Notes: generated from the letters alone by a model not told the origin. Numbered from the stretch's first letter, positions 16,839-25,321 are shown. The stretch is 64,000 nucleotides of DNA from Paenibacillus baekrokdamisoli (GCF_003945345.1 NZ_AP019308.1:2232001-2296000), one strand, 5' to 3'. Made by a program: numbers and translations.

Positions 16839-16883
16839 GAACGTTCGTTTTGTAATAATACCACAAAAAAGTGACTTTCACAA
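16839..16883 (-). promoter_or_regulatory. MFS promoter with TetR-type operator
   Basis: On the minus strand TTGTGA (16883-16878), 17 bases, TATTAT (16860-16855, extended by TGG) form a promoter. Just after it lies the palindrome GAACGTTC (16846-16839) within ACGAACGTTC, placed where a TetR repressor would block initiation. Confidence 0.5.
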
Positions 16884-17510
16884 TTTTGTTTTTGACTTCT
16901 TTGCAATCCCATGAAGGAAAACATCGATGGATTTCTTATATAGAACGAGTGCTTCATCTATATCGTATCTGCGCGTCGTCTCGCCAAGCCCAATAAATAA
17001 GCCATCCAGTATGATAGCAATTATCTTGGCATCATCCTCTTCAAACTCACCTTGGTCAATTCCTTGCTGCAGCACAATTTTATTAAAGCTAATTCGATTA
17101 TCCATGATTTGAGTGATTTGATCTTGGACCGTGCTTTTATCCTTCTCATTCCCAAAGAATTCATTCGTCGCCTTGGATAACGGATGATTGAAATCATTGA
17201 CCACCAAATGCTCAACTAGACCATAGAGCTTTTCAGTAACCGTATGGTAAAGATGTTCTTTCTCACTCCACTGCTCTTCCCAATCCCGATCCCATTCCTC
17301 TAACAAAAAGAGAAATAATCCTTCTTTGCTTTTAAAGTGGTAATAAATATTCCCTTTACTGCTTCCAGTTGCTGCGACAATGTCTTCAATAGAAGTTGCC
17401 GTATAGCCTTTATGTATAAACAAATTGCGGGCGGACTGTGCAATCCGTTTTCTAGTCAATTCACTTGCCTGTTGTTTTTTGTTCAATTGTTCTCGACCTC
17501 CATTGGACAT
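16878..17510 (-). CDS. TetR family repressor
   Basis: About 210 residues. N-terminal helix-turn-helix in the segment ATSIEDIVAATGSSKGNIYY followed by HFKSKEGLF, typical of TetR/AcrR proteins; the C-terminal ligand domain is divergent. The start may be ATG 17510 (AAAGG close by) or TTG 17486 (GGAGG 10 bases upstream). It is upstream of the MFS gene in the same direction and its stop overlaps the MFS -35 box. Probable local repressor of the efflux gene. Confidence 0.88.
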   Translation of the reverse strand: MSNGGREQLNKKQQASELTRKRIAQSARNLFIHKGYTATSIEDIVAATGSSKGNIYYHFKSKEGLFLFLLEEWDRDWEEQWSEKEHLYHTVTEKLYGLVEHLVVNDFNHPLSKATNEFFGNEKDKSTVQDQITQIMDNRISFNKIVLQQGIDQGEFEEDDAKIIAIILDGLFIGLGETTRRYDIDEALVLYKKSIDVFLHGIAKKSKTKL

Positions 17511-17662
17511 TCAACCTTTATTATACTCCTAATGTGGTTCCTATTGAAACGATATCATGGGATAATGAAAATTGTTATCTCTAAGAAAATATTGTATATT
17601 GACTGGACTGTACAAAACAAAGGGTCATCCTTTATGAACCCATAGATTAGTGAGGATTATAC

Positions 17663-18793
17663 ATGAACAAGCTCCATAAACCTAGAATCGAAGAAATCGA
17701 AATTTTGCGAGGCTTCGCTTTTTTAGCCGTCGTGCTGCAGCATTCCATTGCTCATTATTTCCCTCTTCCTAACACGAGACTTGAGGATGGTGTGATTCTT
17801 GGTCTCCTGCTGCTGCTGGCAAAGTTCGCCGTTCCACTATTTGTATTCATCACCGGAATGGTGCTTTTCTATAACTATGACGGAGATATCCGCTACGGCG
17901 TCTTCCTTCGTAAACGATTCAAGGATATTGTGCTGCCTTATTTACCCTGGGTTCTCTTATACGCGATTGCATTCCAGCATCTTAACCTATTCGCGCCCGA
18001 CTCCCTATATCGACTTGGAAGAATGGCTGTGACGGGAAAAGCCTCCTATCACCTTTGGTACATCGTGATGATTGTTCAGTTCTACTTGCTTTTCCCCCTT
18101 CTTCAACGAGCGGTCAAGAAATGGAAACCTCAATCTGCTTCCAAGGCTGCACTTCTTATCCTGGCTCTTGGACTCCTCTATTTACTGCTTATGGACAAGG
18201 CTGGCATTCTATACAGAGGTTCGATCCAGCTTCACCAGCCCTTCTGGACGGCCTTCTTTAACTCCTATTTGGATCGCAATGCCATCATGTACTTCTTTTA
18301 CTTTGCACTAGGCGCTGCCGCAGGTCTTTATCTTGATTATTGGCGGTCTTGGCTCATCCGTTATCGCTATATCCTTGCAGCAGCTTACGCAGCCCTAGTC
18401 ATCGTTATGCTGTTCATCGTTGTTGCACATTTCAAGCTTTATCCGACCATGTCTATTCGGTATGATGATCTGTCATTACTTCGTCCAATTATGGCCGTAT
18501 TCCTTACTTTCTCTATCTTTGCCATGTATCTATTCGCGATGAGTTTCAATCAAACTGCTCCAGCTCCCCTGCGCAAATTAATTATTATCGCTGGCTCCTA
18601 TTCTTACACTGCCTATCTTGCCCATGCTTATGTGCTCCGATATAGCTCACAAGCTGCTGACCTTATACTTCCTGAAGGATCGATTACTCTGCGAACCCTA
18701 ATCGCTTTCATATTCTGCGCGACTGGTGCAATATTGACTGCTTACCTCATAAGGAGAATAGCTAAACAGTTTGCAAAACGAAAAGTGACATAA
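17663..18793 (+). CDS. Acyltransferase 3 family membrane protein
   Basis: 376 residues with about ten membrane segments. It starts with the family signature (EIEILRGFAFLAVVLQHS) where the His is the proposed catalytic residue, and has SYHLWYIVMIVQFYLLFPLL in the middle. The family O-acylates sugars in capsules, teichoic acids or peptidoglycan. GTGAGGA precedes the ATG. It is a single gene, divergent from tetR. The polymer modified here is unknown. Confidence 0.85.
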   Translation: MNKLHKPRIEEIEILRGFAFLAVVLQHSIAHYFPLPNTRLEDGVILGLLLLLAKFAVPLFVFITGMVLFYNYDGDIRYGVFLRKRFKDIVLPYLPWVLLYAIAFQHLNLFAPDSLYRLGRMAVTGKASYHLWYIVMIVQFYLLFPLLQRAVKKWKPQSASKAALLILALGLLYLLLMDKAGILYRGSIQLHQPFWTAFFNSYLDRNAIMYFFYFALGAAAGLYLDYWRSWLIRYRYILAAAYAALVIVMLFIVVAHFKLYPTMSIRYDDLSLLRPIMAVFLTFSIFAMYLFAMSFNQTAPAPLRKLIIIAGSYSYTAYLAHAYVLRYSSQAADLILPEGSITLRTLIAFIFCATGAILTAYLIRRIAKQFAKRKVT

Positions 18794-18804
18794 AATCAAT
18801 CGTC

Positions 18805-19200
18805 AAAAAGTGGCTGTCCCAAAAGGGTACACCCGAGTGAGTCTATCCCATAAAAAGTGCAAAAGAAACCTTCGCTGAAAAAGTGGAAAAGAAGGTTCTT
18901 TTGTGGCTCTAAACCATAATCAGCATGATAAATTCGAAGTATTGTGCAATGAAGCCCGCTGCGCGTACGGATCATTCTTACGATCGCTGTTGTCTCCCTA
19001 TTTCCTGATTCTATCCCTTAGGGGTAGAAATAAGGAGACAAAGGCGAACGCTATCGCTTCTTCAGAACGATTCCGTCCGCTTCGCTTTTGTTAAGTAATG
19101 GCATGCACTTCATTTATTTTGATCCTCTTTTTCAACCTAATATCACGAGAAAAATGGGAGCTTTAATTTCCAAAAATGACTTGTGGGACAGCCCCTTTTT
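18805..19200. repeat. 396-bp element with 21-bp outer inverted repeats
   Basis: The ends (left AAAAAGTGGCTGTCCCAAAA, and on the right the complement of GGGACAGCCCCTTTTT) match at 19 of 21 positions. The left arm begins 11 bases after the acyltransferase stop. It may be the acyltransferase terminator opened by an insertion, or the two ends of an internally deleted IS. Family B copy B1 lies inside. No open frame of note. Confidence 0.6.
18905..19095 (+). repeat. Hairpin element family B, copy B1
   Basis: It starts with GGCTCTAAACCATAATCAG, whose complement ends copy B2. The core hairpin is TTGTCTCC...GGAGACAA plus TATTTC...GAAATA with a CCCTTAGGG tip. Flanking motifs CGATCGCTGTTG and AAAGGCGAACGCT are shared with family A. 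Its own right terminal repeat is missing. Confidence 0.8.
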
Positions 19201-19321
19201 GGGCAATTCACACCTGCCTATTCTCTTCGTTTGCTATACGTCATAGATATGTTCTGTTCAAATTAGGCTCTTATCCAGTAGATAACACATTGGGCACGCA
19301 TAAGATATACTTTCAAAGCTA

Positions 19322-19504
19322 TATGAGTTGAACTAGAGATATAACAAGTGAGTGGAGCAGATGGATGATTCTGGAGAAGCGTCAGCGTTCGCCTTTGAGA
19401 CCGGATTTCCCCCTTATCAGGGGACAAAACAAGAAATCCGGGCTCAACAGCGATCGGAAGAACATTCCATCTGTGCAGCGGCTCTTTGTTCGTTTCTTAA
19501 GTTC
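19322..19504 (-). repeat. Hairpin element family A, copy A3 (reverse, one end clipped)
   Basis: Reverse orientation. The left end TATGAGTTGAACT is intact; the right end stops at TTAAGTTC and lacks the last ~8 bases of the terminal repeat. It ends directly before the ribosome binding site of the 89-residue gene. The 19201-19321 stretch beside it shows nothing else. Confidence 0.9.
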
Positions 19505-19527
19505 GTAAGGAATAGGTGGATGATACG

Positions 19528-19794
19528 ATGTTCATGCCAAACCCGAATCAGACCAACCAGAATCCAAATCAGAATATAAGCAGTATGACGCCGATTCAGC
19601 AAAAAGCGATGCATTTGATCGGGCATCAGGTCGGCTTATCATTGAAGAACGGTCAAGGTGTCTCCGGTGTGCTCTGCAGCGTGCATTCCGGGGAGCTTTT
19701 TCTGCTTCAATATCTCTACGCTTCACAATTTGCCACTTTCCATTATCCATTCAGCGATGTAGCTGACATTCTCCCTTTCCCTTCATGTCAGTAG
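19528..19794 (+). CDS. Small protein with possible Sm-like fold
   Basis: 88 residues from ATG 19528 (AGGTGG 8 bases upstream); GTG 19516 is an alternative. An Asn/Gln-rich N-terminus is followed by HLIGHQVGLSLKNGQGVSGV, then the strand-like segments ELFLLQYLYA and FHYPFSDVADILPF. The alternation of short strands with an N-G turn recalls Sm/LSm domains, but this is inference. Its 3' end overlaps the convergent GNAT gene by 7 bases. The 5' region lies in or next to repeat element A3. Confidence 0.6.
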   Translation: MFMPNPNQTNQNPNQNISSMTPIQQKAMHLIGHQVGLSLKNGQGVSGVLCSVHSGELFLLQYLYASQFATFHYPFSDVADILPFPSCQ

Positions 19795-20252
19795 AAGTGA
19801 CAGTACTCTTCGGGCCGCCATAAAATCTGCCGATCAGCATCAATGGTAAACCCGAATTTGGTATAAAAATGTCGCAATCTGGCATCATGCTCCTGGCTTG
19901 TGGCATCCTGCATATGACCCTCGATGTAGTCAATCTTGTTTTGCTTCGCTCTAGCGAGCAGCTGATTCATCATGAGCGTACCATAGCCGCAGTTCATTTT
20001 GTCGCCGAGTATTCTTATGTATAGCAGCTTATAGGCATTATCATGGGGCTTCTTCTGAACAAACATAGCCAGATCATTAAGATATCTCCTAGTTGCTACG
20101 CCTGAAGGGTAAACAATTCTTGCGAAGATATCGCAGCCTTGCGAGGTTGTATAAAGAATTAGGGCATTACCTTCCCTTGTTCTTTCGATGTTCATCACTC
20201 TGCATCCATCTTCTTGAATGAGATTGATCTGCATATTGATGAGAGGAAGCAT
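19788..20252 (-). CDS. GNAT family N-acetyltransferase
   Basis: 154 residues. Motif A of the family is present (LYIRILGDKMNCGYGTLMM, acetyl-CoA loop CGYGTL) and a motif B-like end (RHFYTKFGFTID). The N-terminal ~60 residues are strand-rich and probably form the substrate side. The start at ATG 20252 is supported by a GGGTGG sequence. It is convergent with the Sm-like gene and follows the MBL hydrolase gene by 62 bases. Substrate unknown. Confidence 0.75.
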   Translation of the reverse strand: MLPLINMQINLIQEDGCRVMNIERTREGNALILYTTSQGCDIFARIVYPSGVATRRYLNDLAMFVQKKPHDNAYKLLYIRILGDKMNCGYGTLMMNQLLARAKQNKIDYIEGHMQDATSQEHDARLRHFYTKFGFTIDADRQILWRPEEYCHFY

Positions 20253-20314
20253 ACGTCAACACCACCCTATCGGTAATCATACTCACCATAAGAGAAGTCA
20301 TACTTGCCTCAGCT

Positions 20315-21133
20315 TTATTTCCTTTTCATATATATCCATATCTCACCAGGCTGGAAAACATGATATTTTTGTCCCTGATAACGCTGAAATAATTCATCCA
20401 CAAACTCAGCGATGCCTTCACTATTATTCGGAAAAAGATCAAAGTGGAGGGGAACGACCGTCTCCATCTTCAGTTCCCTTGCAAGACCTGCCGCTTCTCG
20501 CGCATTCATATTGCCATCAATGCCAAGACGGTTGCGGAACAAATCTCTCCCATTGATCGGCAAGAAACCAAGATCGATTGTAAAAGCATGCAGCGATTCA
20601 ATTAGCTTTTCTGTAACTAGTGTATCTCCTGCATGATAGACCATGATCCCGTCCCAATCCAATAGGTAACCAAGATAACGATCCCAGCCATCTTCATCTA
20701 CCTCTCTCTCTTCATGCCAAGCAGGAATCGGATGAATGATCAAGCTGCCTCCACATTCTAAAGGAGTACCTACCTTTAACGCTTGCAGTCTTTCAGTGGG
20801 TATTCCGATTTGCGCTAATAATGGTAAACAAGCACGCGGTGCTGCGAATTGACATGCAGGAGATGCGGCTGCAATCGCTTTCAATGTTTCGGGGTCCAAA
20901 TGATCCGAATGCTCATGTGTACATAGAACAAGATCAAGGTCTGTCAATGATTCTGCCTGAATAGGCGGTTCATAACGCCGAACCCAAAAGGAAGGCGGAG
21001 AGTCAGGGAGACGTTCTTCGGAGCCTGTTAAAAAAGGATCAATCGCGACATTAAATCCATTCCTGCGACAAATAAGACCAACCTGACCGATGTATTGGAT
21101 GGAAATCGATGAATAATCACGGTACTCTGACAT
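20315..21133 (-). CDS. Metallo-beta-lactamase-fold hydrolase (UlaG-like)
   Basis: 272 residues. The metal site motif LCTHEHSDHLDPETL gives HxHxDH; further ligands are His in VYHAGDTL and in VPLHFDLF. It lacks the insert of true beta-lactamases, and the pattern is that of UlaG-type lactonases (L-ascorbate 6-phosphate lactonase) and related cytoplasmic MBL enzymes. It is a stand-alone gene without other ula genes, so the lactonase name is only a family hint. Confidence 0.82.
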   Translation of the reverse strand: MSEYRDYSSISIQYIGQVGLICRRNGFNVAIDPFLTGSEERLPDSPPSFWVRRYEPPIQAESLTDLDLVLCTHEHSDHLDPETLKAIAAASPACQFAAPRACLPLLAQIGIPTERLQALKVGTPLECGGSLIIHPIPAWHEEREVDEDGWDRYLGYLLDWDGIMVYHAGDTLVTEKLIESLHAFTIDLGFLPINGRDLFRNRLGIDGNMNAREAAGLARELKMETVVPLHFDLFPNNSEGIAEFVDELFQRYQGQKYHVFQPGEIWIYMKRK

Positions 21134-21401
21134 CCTACATTACCCCCTATTTTATACCATATCTATGAACCATCATTCCTACTTGAAGTCAAACTTTATG
21201 CAAAACTTCTATACTCTTGTAGTATAAACCAACGACTTCGTTTATGGCGAATCATTCTTCAGCTCAGGAGTGTCACTCACATATCCGTTTTTTCACACAT
21301 TGGCAAATCATACCTTTTGTTTTAGCATCATCCCTCATTGATCTTTAGGAGAAACGGCTGTAAAATAAGCTAGCTACAGCCATTATGAAGGAGTTTTAGC
21401 T

Positions 21402-22313
21402 TTGAAATCATCTTCTCAATCGATCTCGCCTATCCTCCCCTTGCTTGTTGGGATGATTGCGATCTCGTTTGCACCTATTCTTGTCCGTTATTCTGATGCA
21501 CCTGTATCGGTTCAAGGAATGTACCGTATGCTCTTCACTGTCATTATCATGCTTCCGTTTGGAACCAAGCAGTTCAAATCGATCGGTGCTATATCGAGAA
21601 AAGACTGGCTCCTGCTGGGCGCTGCAGGATTCTTCTTGGCAGTCCATTTTCTGCTATGGATGGCTTCTCTGAACTATACGTCAATCGCTAGCTCAACCAT
21701 TATTCTATCCTTGGAGCCTGTCTTCGTAATGGTCGGTGCTTACTTTATATTCAAGGACAAACCAAATAAGCTGATGTTAATCGGAATGGTGGTCGCGCTG
21801 ATCGGAGCGTTCTTCGTAGGATCTGGAGACATCGGTATTACGCGGAGTGCATTCAACGGTGACGTGTTATCCTTTCTCGGCGCACTGGCTGTTGCTGTGA
21901 ATATGCTCATTGCCAAGCGAATTATTACTCGTGTGCCTTCTTATCTGTATAGCATAATTGTATTTGCGATCACCTTCCTTTGCTTCCTCGTCTACAACCT
22001 GGCTATGGGGATTTCAATGCTGCAGTACCCCGTCAAGGAATGGTTCGTATTCCTGCTGTTAGCCATTGTACCGACCGTATTCGGCCATATGATCTTTAAT
22101 TGGCTGCTCCAGTATGTGAAAGCAACCACGATATCGATGTCAGTACTGGCTGAACCGATTGGCTCTAGCTTGCTTGGTATGCTGCTATTTCACGAAATGG
22201 TGACTGGCTTCCAGCTCATCGGAGGCGCTTTTGTGATCATCGGACTGCTCCTCTACTTAAGATCGGAGCAATCAGGGCCAGCGCCTGAGCCCTTTAGTCA
22301 GTCGATGCCTTAG
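21402..22313 (+). CDS. EamA/DMT family transporter
   Basis: 303 residues with ten membrane helices in two EamA repeats (about 5-138 and 150-290), with the usual motifs RYSDAPVSVQGMYRMLFTVI, SLEPVFVMVGAYF and SVLAEPIGSSLLGMLLFHEM. The family exports metabolites such as amino acids. The start is a TTG with AAGGAG 7 bases upstream; no ATG fits. The 3' end overlaps the convergent histidine kinase by 20 bases. Confidence 0.88.
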   Translation: MKSSSQSISPILPLLVGMIAISFAPILVRYSDAPVSVQGMYRMLFTVIIMLPFGTKQFKSIGAISRKDWLLLGAAGFFLAVHFLLWMASLNYTSIASSTIILSLEPVFVMVGAYFIFKDKPNKLMLIGMVVALIGAFFVGSGDIGITRSAFNGDVLSFLGALAVAVNMLIAKRIITRVPSYLYSIIVFAITFLCFLVYNLAMGISMLQYPVKEWFVFLLLAIVPTVFGHMIFNWLLQYVKATTISMSVLAEPIGSSLLGMLLFHEMVTGFQLIGGAFVIIGLLLYLRSEQSGPAPEPFSQSMP

Positions 22314-23655
22314 GCAGCTTAATAATAACCTCAGTACCGTCGCCTTCTCCGCTTACAATTTGAATCGTTCCGTGATGCTCGAGAACAATCGATTTGGCGA
22401 TTGGTAGTCCAAGACCGGTCCCTCCGGTCTTGCGCTGACGGGCTTGATCCACTCGATAGAAGCGTTCAAAAACAAGGGCCGTTTGATCCTTGGGGATGCC
22501 AATACCTTTATCCTTCACATGAATTTCAACGATATTCTTCTCCGTTCGAACAGACAATTCGATTCGATCCTCGCTATATTTCAGCGCATTATCCAATAGA
22601 ATAAGCAAGAGCTGCTTTATTTTCATAGGATCAGCTATTAGAATTGGACGATGCCCGGATGTGGACAGATCAATGTCTCGATTCTCATGCAATTTGGTAA
22701 CAAGGGATAGAACCTGCTCGCAGCAATCTACGAGATCCATGGGTACAGTTTCCAGCTTTAAGCCTTTACCTGATGAAGCGAGCTCCAGCAGCTGCTCCGT
22801 CATTTTACGCATACGTTTGGATTCATCGTAGATGTTATCAATGGATTCCTTCTGAATACGTGCATCTTTAGTCCCCCAGCGTCGAAGCATATTCGCGTAC
22901 CCTTCAACGATCGTAAGGGTTGTGTTCAGCTCATGCGAGGCATCCGATACGAATTGCTGCTGCTTGGCGAAGCTTTCCTCTAGACGGTCAATCATTCGGT
23001 TAAATGTTTCTGTCATCTGGAACATCTCGTCCTTAGCCGCGCCAGCTGAAGGAATTTTCTTGAAGGTTAAGCTCTCCTCAATCTCCTGCATCGTTTGAAT
23101 ACTCGTAGAGATCGGCTTAATGACCGTTCTCGAGATGAAAGTCCCTCCAAGTATACTAAGAAGTACGGCTCCCCCAGTTGAGGCGAGCAGCAAGGTAATG
23201 AGTAAACTAATGCTGGAATCGAGTGCTTCCATTCTTTCTGCCATTTCGAAGGTTCCGATAATTTGATTGTTGGATATAATCGGCATGCGAACGATGACTA
23301 CTTTACTTCCATTACCTTCTACCAGCTCCGATTCGGCTTCCGAAACTGTCTTGATAGGCGGTAAATTCATATTTTCTTCGTCCTTAATCAAGTTGACGAT
23401 TGCCGATTGGGGACTGACAATTCGAATGACCGTGTCCTGGGGCAGAAGCAGCATAAGCTCCTTTAGATTTTTGCGCTGTAGAAGAGCATCAGGTCCGATT
23501 TTCTCAATAATCTGTTCCGATTTGGATAATAAGGATTCCTTCTCGTTCTCGGTAGCGATACGAATGAAAAGGAGATATACGGTACAATCAACAAGCAGTA
23601 GAATGCAAACGACCCATAGTGAGGTCAATAACGTGATTTTATTCTTGAGCTTCAC
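22294..23655 (-). CDS. Sensor histidine kinase (ArlS/CssS-like)
   Basis: 453 residues. Membrane segments near 9-31 and 150-172 enclose an extracytoplasmic sensor; a HAMP domain follows (TVIKPISTSIQTMQEIEE), then a HisKA box with His241 and an HATPase region with N, G1, F and G2 boxes (LLDNALKY, DKGIGIPKD, RQRKTGGTGLGL). The His box reads SHELNTTLT instead of the usual SHELRTPLT, so the conserved Arg and Pro are both replaced. It overlaps the response regulator gene by 17 bases. Probable cell-envelope or secretion stress sensor by similarity of layout; the signal is unknown. Confidence 0.9.
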   Translation of the reverse strand: MKLKNKITLLTSLWVVCILLLVDCTVYLLFIRIATENEKESLLSKSEQIIEKIGPDALLQRKNLKELMLLLPQDTVIRIVSPQSAIVNLIKDEENMNLPPIKTVSEAESELVEGNGSKVVIVRMPIISNNQIIGTFEMAERMEALDSSISLLITLLLASTGGAVLLSILGGTFISRTVIKPISTSIQTMQEIEESLTFKKIPSAGAAKDEMFQMTETFNRMIDRLEESFAKQQQFVSDASHELNTTLTIVEGYANMLRRWGTKDARIQKESIDNIYDESKRMRKMTEQLLELASSGKGLKLETVPMDLVDCCEQVLSLVTKLHENRDIDLSTSGHRPILIADPMKIKQLLLILLDNALKYSEDRIELSVRTEKNIVEIHVKDKGIGIPKDQTALVFERFYRVDQARQRKTGGTGLGLPIAKSIVLEHHGTIQIVSGEGDGTEVIIKLPKASTD

Positions 23656-24346
23656 GCTTATCCTCCTTCATACAATAGCCGACTCCACGAATCGTTTGAA
23701 TTAATTTGGAAGGGTAATCACTGTCCACCTTTTTTCGAATATAGCGAATGTAGACATCCACAATATTGGTGTCACCTAGAAAGTCATAACCCCATACCTG
23801 CTTAATAATCTGCTCTCGATCCAGAACATGATTCTTATTCTCCATGAGGAATAGGAGGAGATCGTATTCCTTAGGTGTTAGTTCAATCGGAATGCCATCA
23901 CGAATGACTTCTCGTGTATTCCGATCCAGAGACAGATCATCAAGCTGAATCTGTGCAGAATTCTCAGCTTCCGTTTCGTCGGCACGCGTACGAATACACG
24001 CTCTTATTCTGGCTAGCAGCTCCTCGATTTCAAAAGGCTTTGTTACATAATCATTCGCTCCCTGATCAAGTCCATTCACTTTGTCTGGTGTTGAATTCCT
24101 AGCTGTCAGCATGATAATCGGTGTTAGCGTATCGACCTTTCGTATTCTTCTTAGCACCTCAATGCCCGTCATCTCTGGCAGCATGACATCTAATAAAATG
24201 ACATCCCATGCTCTTGTCGTTGCTTTCTCGAGTGCTTCTCTTCCGTCAGCTGCAATTTCAACCTCATAACCTTCATAGGAAAGCTCTAATTGGAGCAATC
24301 GCGATATTTTTTCCTCATCCTCAACAACCAACACCTGCGTACCCAT
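23639..24346 (-). CDS. Response regulator, OmpR/PhoB family
   Basis: About 235 residues. Receiver domain with acidic pocket VVEDEE, phospho-acceptor Asp about 53 in VILLDVMLPEM, Thr in MLTARN and Lys in VTKPF; winged-helix output domain at the end (VWGYDFLGDTNIVDVYIRYI). ATG 24346 (GGGG 9 bases upstream) or ATG 24355 is the likely start, not the upstream ATG at 24373. Partner of the overlapping kinase gene. Confidence 0.9.
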   Translation of the reverse strand: MGTQVLVVEDEEKISRLLQLELSYEGYEVEIAADGREALEKATTRAWDVILLDVMLPEMTGIEVLRRIRKVDTLTPIIMLTARNSTPDKVNGLDQGANDYVTKPFEIEELLARIRACIRTRADETEAENSAQIQLDDLSLDRNTREVIRDGIPIELTPKEYDLLLFLMENKNHVLDREQIIKQVWGYDFLGDTNIVDVYIRYIRKKVDSDYPSKLIQTIRGVGYCMKEDKREAQE

Positions 24347-24458
24347 CGTTATCATCCCCATCCTGCCTCTCATGAAACTCTATCCTATTATGCACAATTC
24401 TTACTGATATCATGGTTTGCAAAAGATAATAAACCGGTTCAAAACTAAAATAAGTGCT

Positions 24459-24660
24459 TGATAAATTCGAAGTCTTGTGCGTAGAAGCCCGCTTTGCTGA
24501 CGGATCATTCTTACGATCGCTGTTGTCTCCCTATTTCTTGATTCTATCCCTTAGGGGTAGAAATAAGGGGACAAAGGCGAACGCTATCGCTTCTTCAGAA
24601 CGATTCCATCTGCTTCGCTATTGTTATTCTTGGTGGCTGTACTGATTATGGTTTAGAGCC
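24459..24660 (+). repeat. Hairpin element family B, copy B2
   Basis: Same core as B1 (TTGTCTCC / GGGGACAA, TATTTC / GAAATA, CCCTTAGGG tip). It ends with CTGATTATGGTTTAGAGCC, the complement of the B1 start; its own left terminal repeat is missing. Confidence 0.85.
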
Positions 24661-24687
24661 AAAAAACCTAAGCAATTTCTGCTTAGG
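24661..24687 (-). terminator. Terminator of the PepSY gene
   Basis: CCTAAGCA / TGCTTAGG (24667-24674 and 24680-24687) with six T on the minus strand. Element B2 abuts it. Confidence 0.85.
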
Positions 24688-24712
24688 TCATCGTATTCCT
24701 TATCTGCAAAGC

Positions 24713-25321
24713 TTAATCATTCTCAGGGATAACAGTTCCGCCCGCAGCATCGATCGTAATTTCATGCTCCGTACCTTTGGCGTCTGTTATTGTAATCGCA
24801 TAAGCGGATTTCCCATTCTCGGATTCAAGTTTTGCTGTTTTCACTGTACCGCCTGGATATTGTTTCTTAGCAAGCTCAATACTCTGTTCCTTTGTAATAG
24901 CAGCAGCGCTTGGAGCAGCGTTAGCGCTTTGGTCGTCAGCAACTTCTTTGTCTGTATCTGCTTGACCTGCTTGACCTGCTTGACCTGCTTGATCATCAGC
25001 AACTTCTTTGTCTGTATTTGCCTTACCTGCTTGGTCGTCAGCAACTTCCTTGTCTGTATCTGCCTTACCTGCTTGATCATCAGCAACTTCTTTGTCTGTA
25101 TTTGCCTGACCCGCTTGATCGTCAGCAACTTCTTTGTCTGTATTTGCTTGACCTGCTTGGTCGTCAGCAACTTCCTTGTCTGTGTCGGGCTGTGTCGTCG
25201 TCGACTGTGTAACCTGCTTAGTCTGGGAATCAGCATTTGCTGATGGAAGCAAAGCAGACCCTGCTATTCCTCCTCCAATAAGAGTTACGGCTAGTGCAGC
25301 GATCATCAGTTTCTTGTTCAT
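24713..25321 (-). CDS. Exported PepSY-domain protein with acidic 14-residue repeats
   Basis: 202 residues. Signal sequence (LMIAALAVTLIGGGIAGSAL, then LPSANA-D; cleavage near 30). Residues 45-134 are six copies of a 14-residue repeat, core (D/N)TDKEVADDQAG, with one extra AGQAGQ insert. Residues 142-202 form a PepSY domain (ITKEQSIELAKKQYPGGTVK; HEITIDAAGGTV). PepSY domains bind or restrain proteases and are common beside two-component genes. The repeats would form a very acidic, flexible arm. GGAGGAAC precedes the ATG. Copy number is likely variable. Confidence 0.85.
   Translation of the reverse strand: MNKKLMIAALAVTLIGGGIAGSALLPSANADSQTKQVTQSTTTQPDTDKEVADDQAGQANTDKEVADDQAGQANTDKEVADDQAGKADTDKEVADDQAGKANTDKEVADDQAGQAGQAGQADTDKEVADDQSANAAPSAAAITKEQSIELAKKQYPGGTVKTAKLESENGKSAYAITITDAKGTEHEITIDAAGGTVIPEND
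24920..25189 (-). repeat. 42-bp coding minisatellite in the PepSY gene
   Basis: Six in-frame copies of a 42-base unit encoding the (D/N)TDKEVADDQAG(Q/K)A repeat, plus an 18-base insert coding AGQAGQ between copies five and six. Copies differ at few, mostly silent or conservative positions. Confidence 0.9.

Noticed and set aside
24764-25243. Cys-rich repetitive open frame antisense to the PepSY gene
   Set aside because: It is only the complement of the 42-bp coding repeats; no ribosome binding site and no family resemblance.
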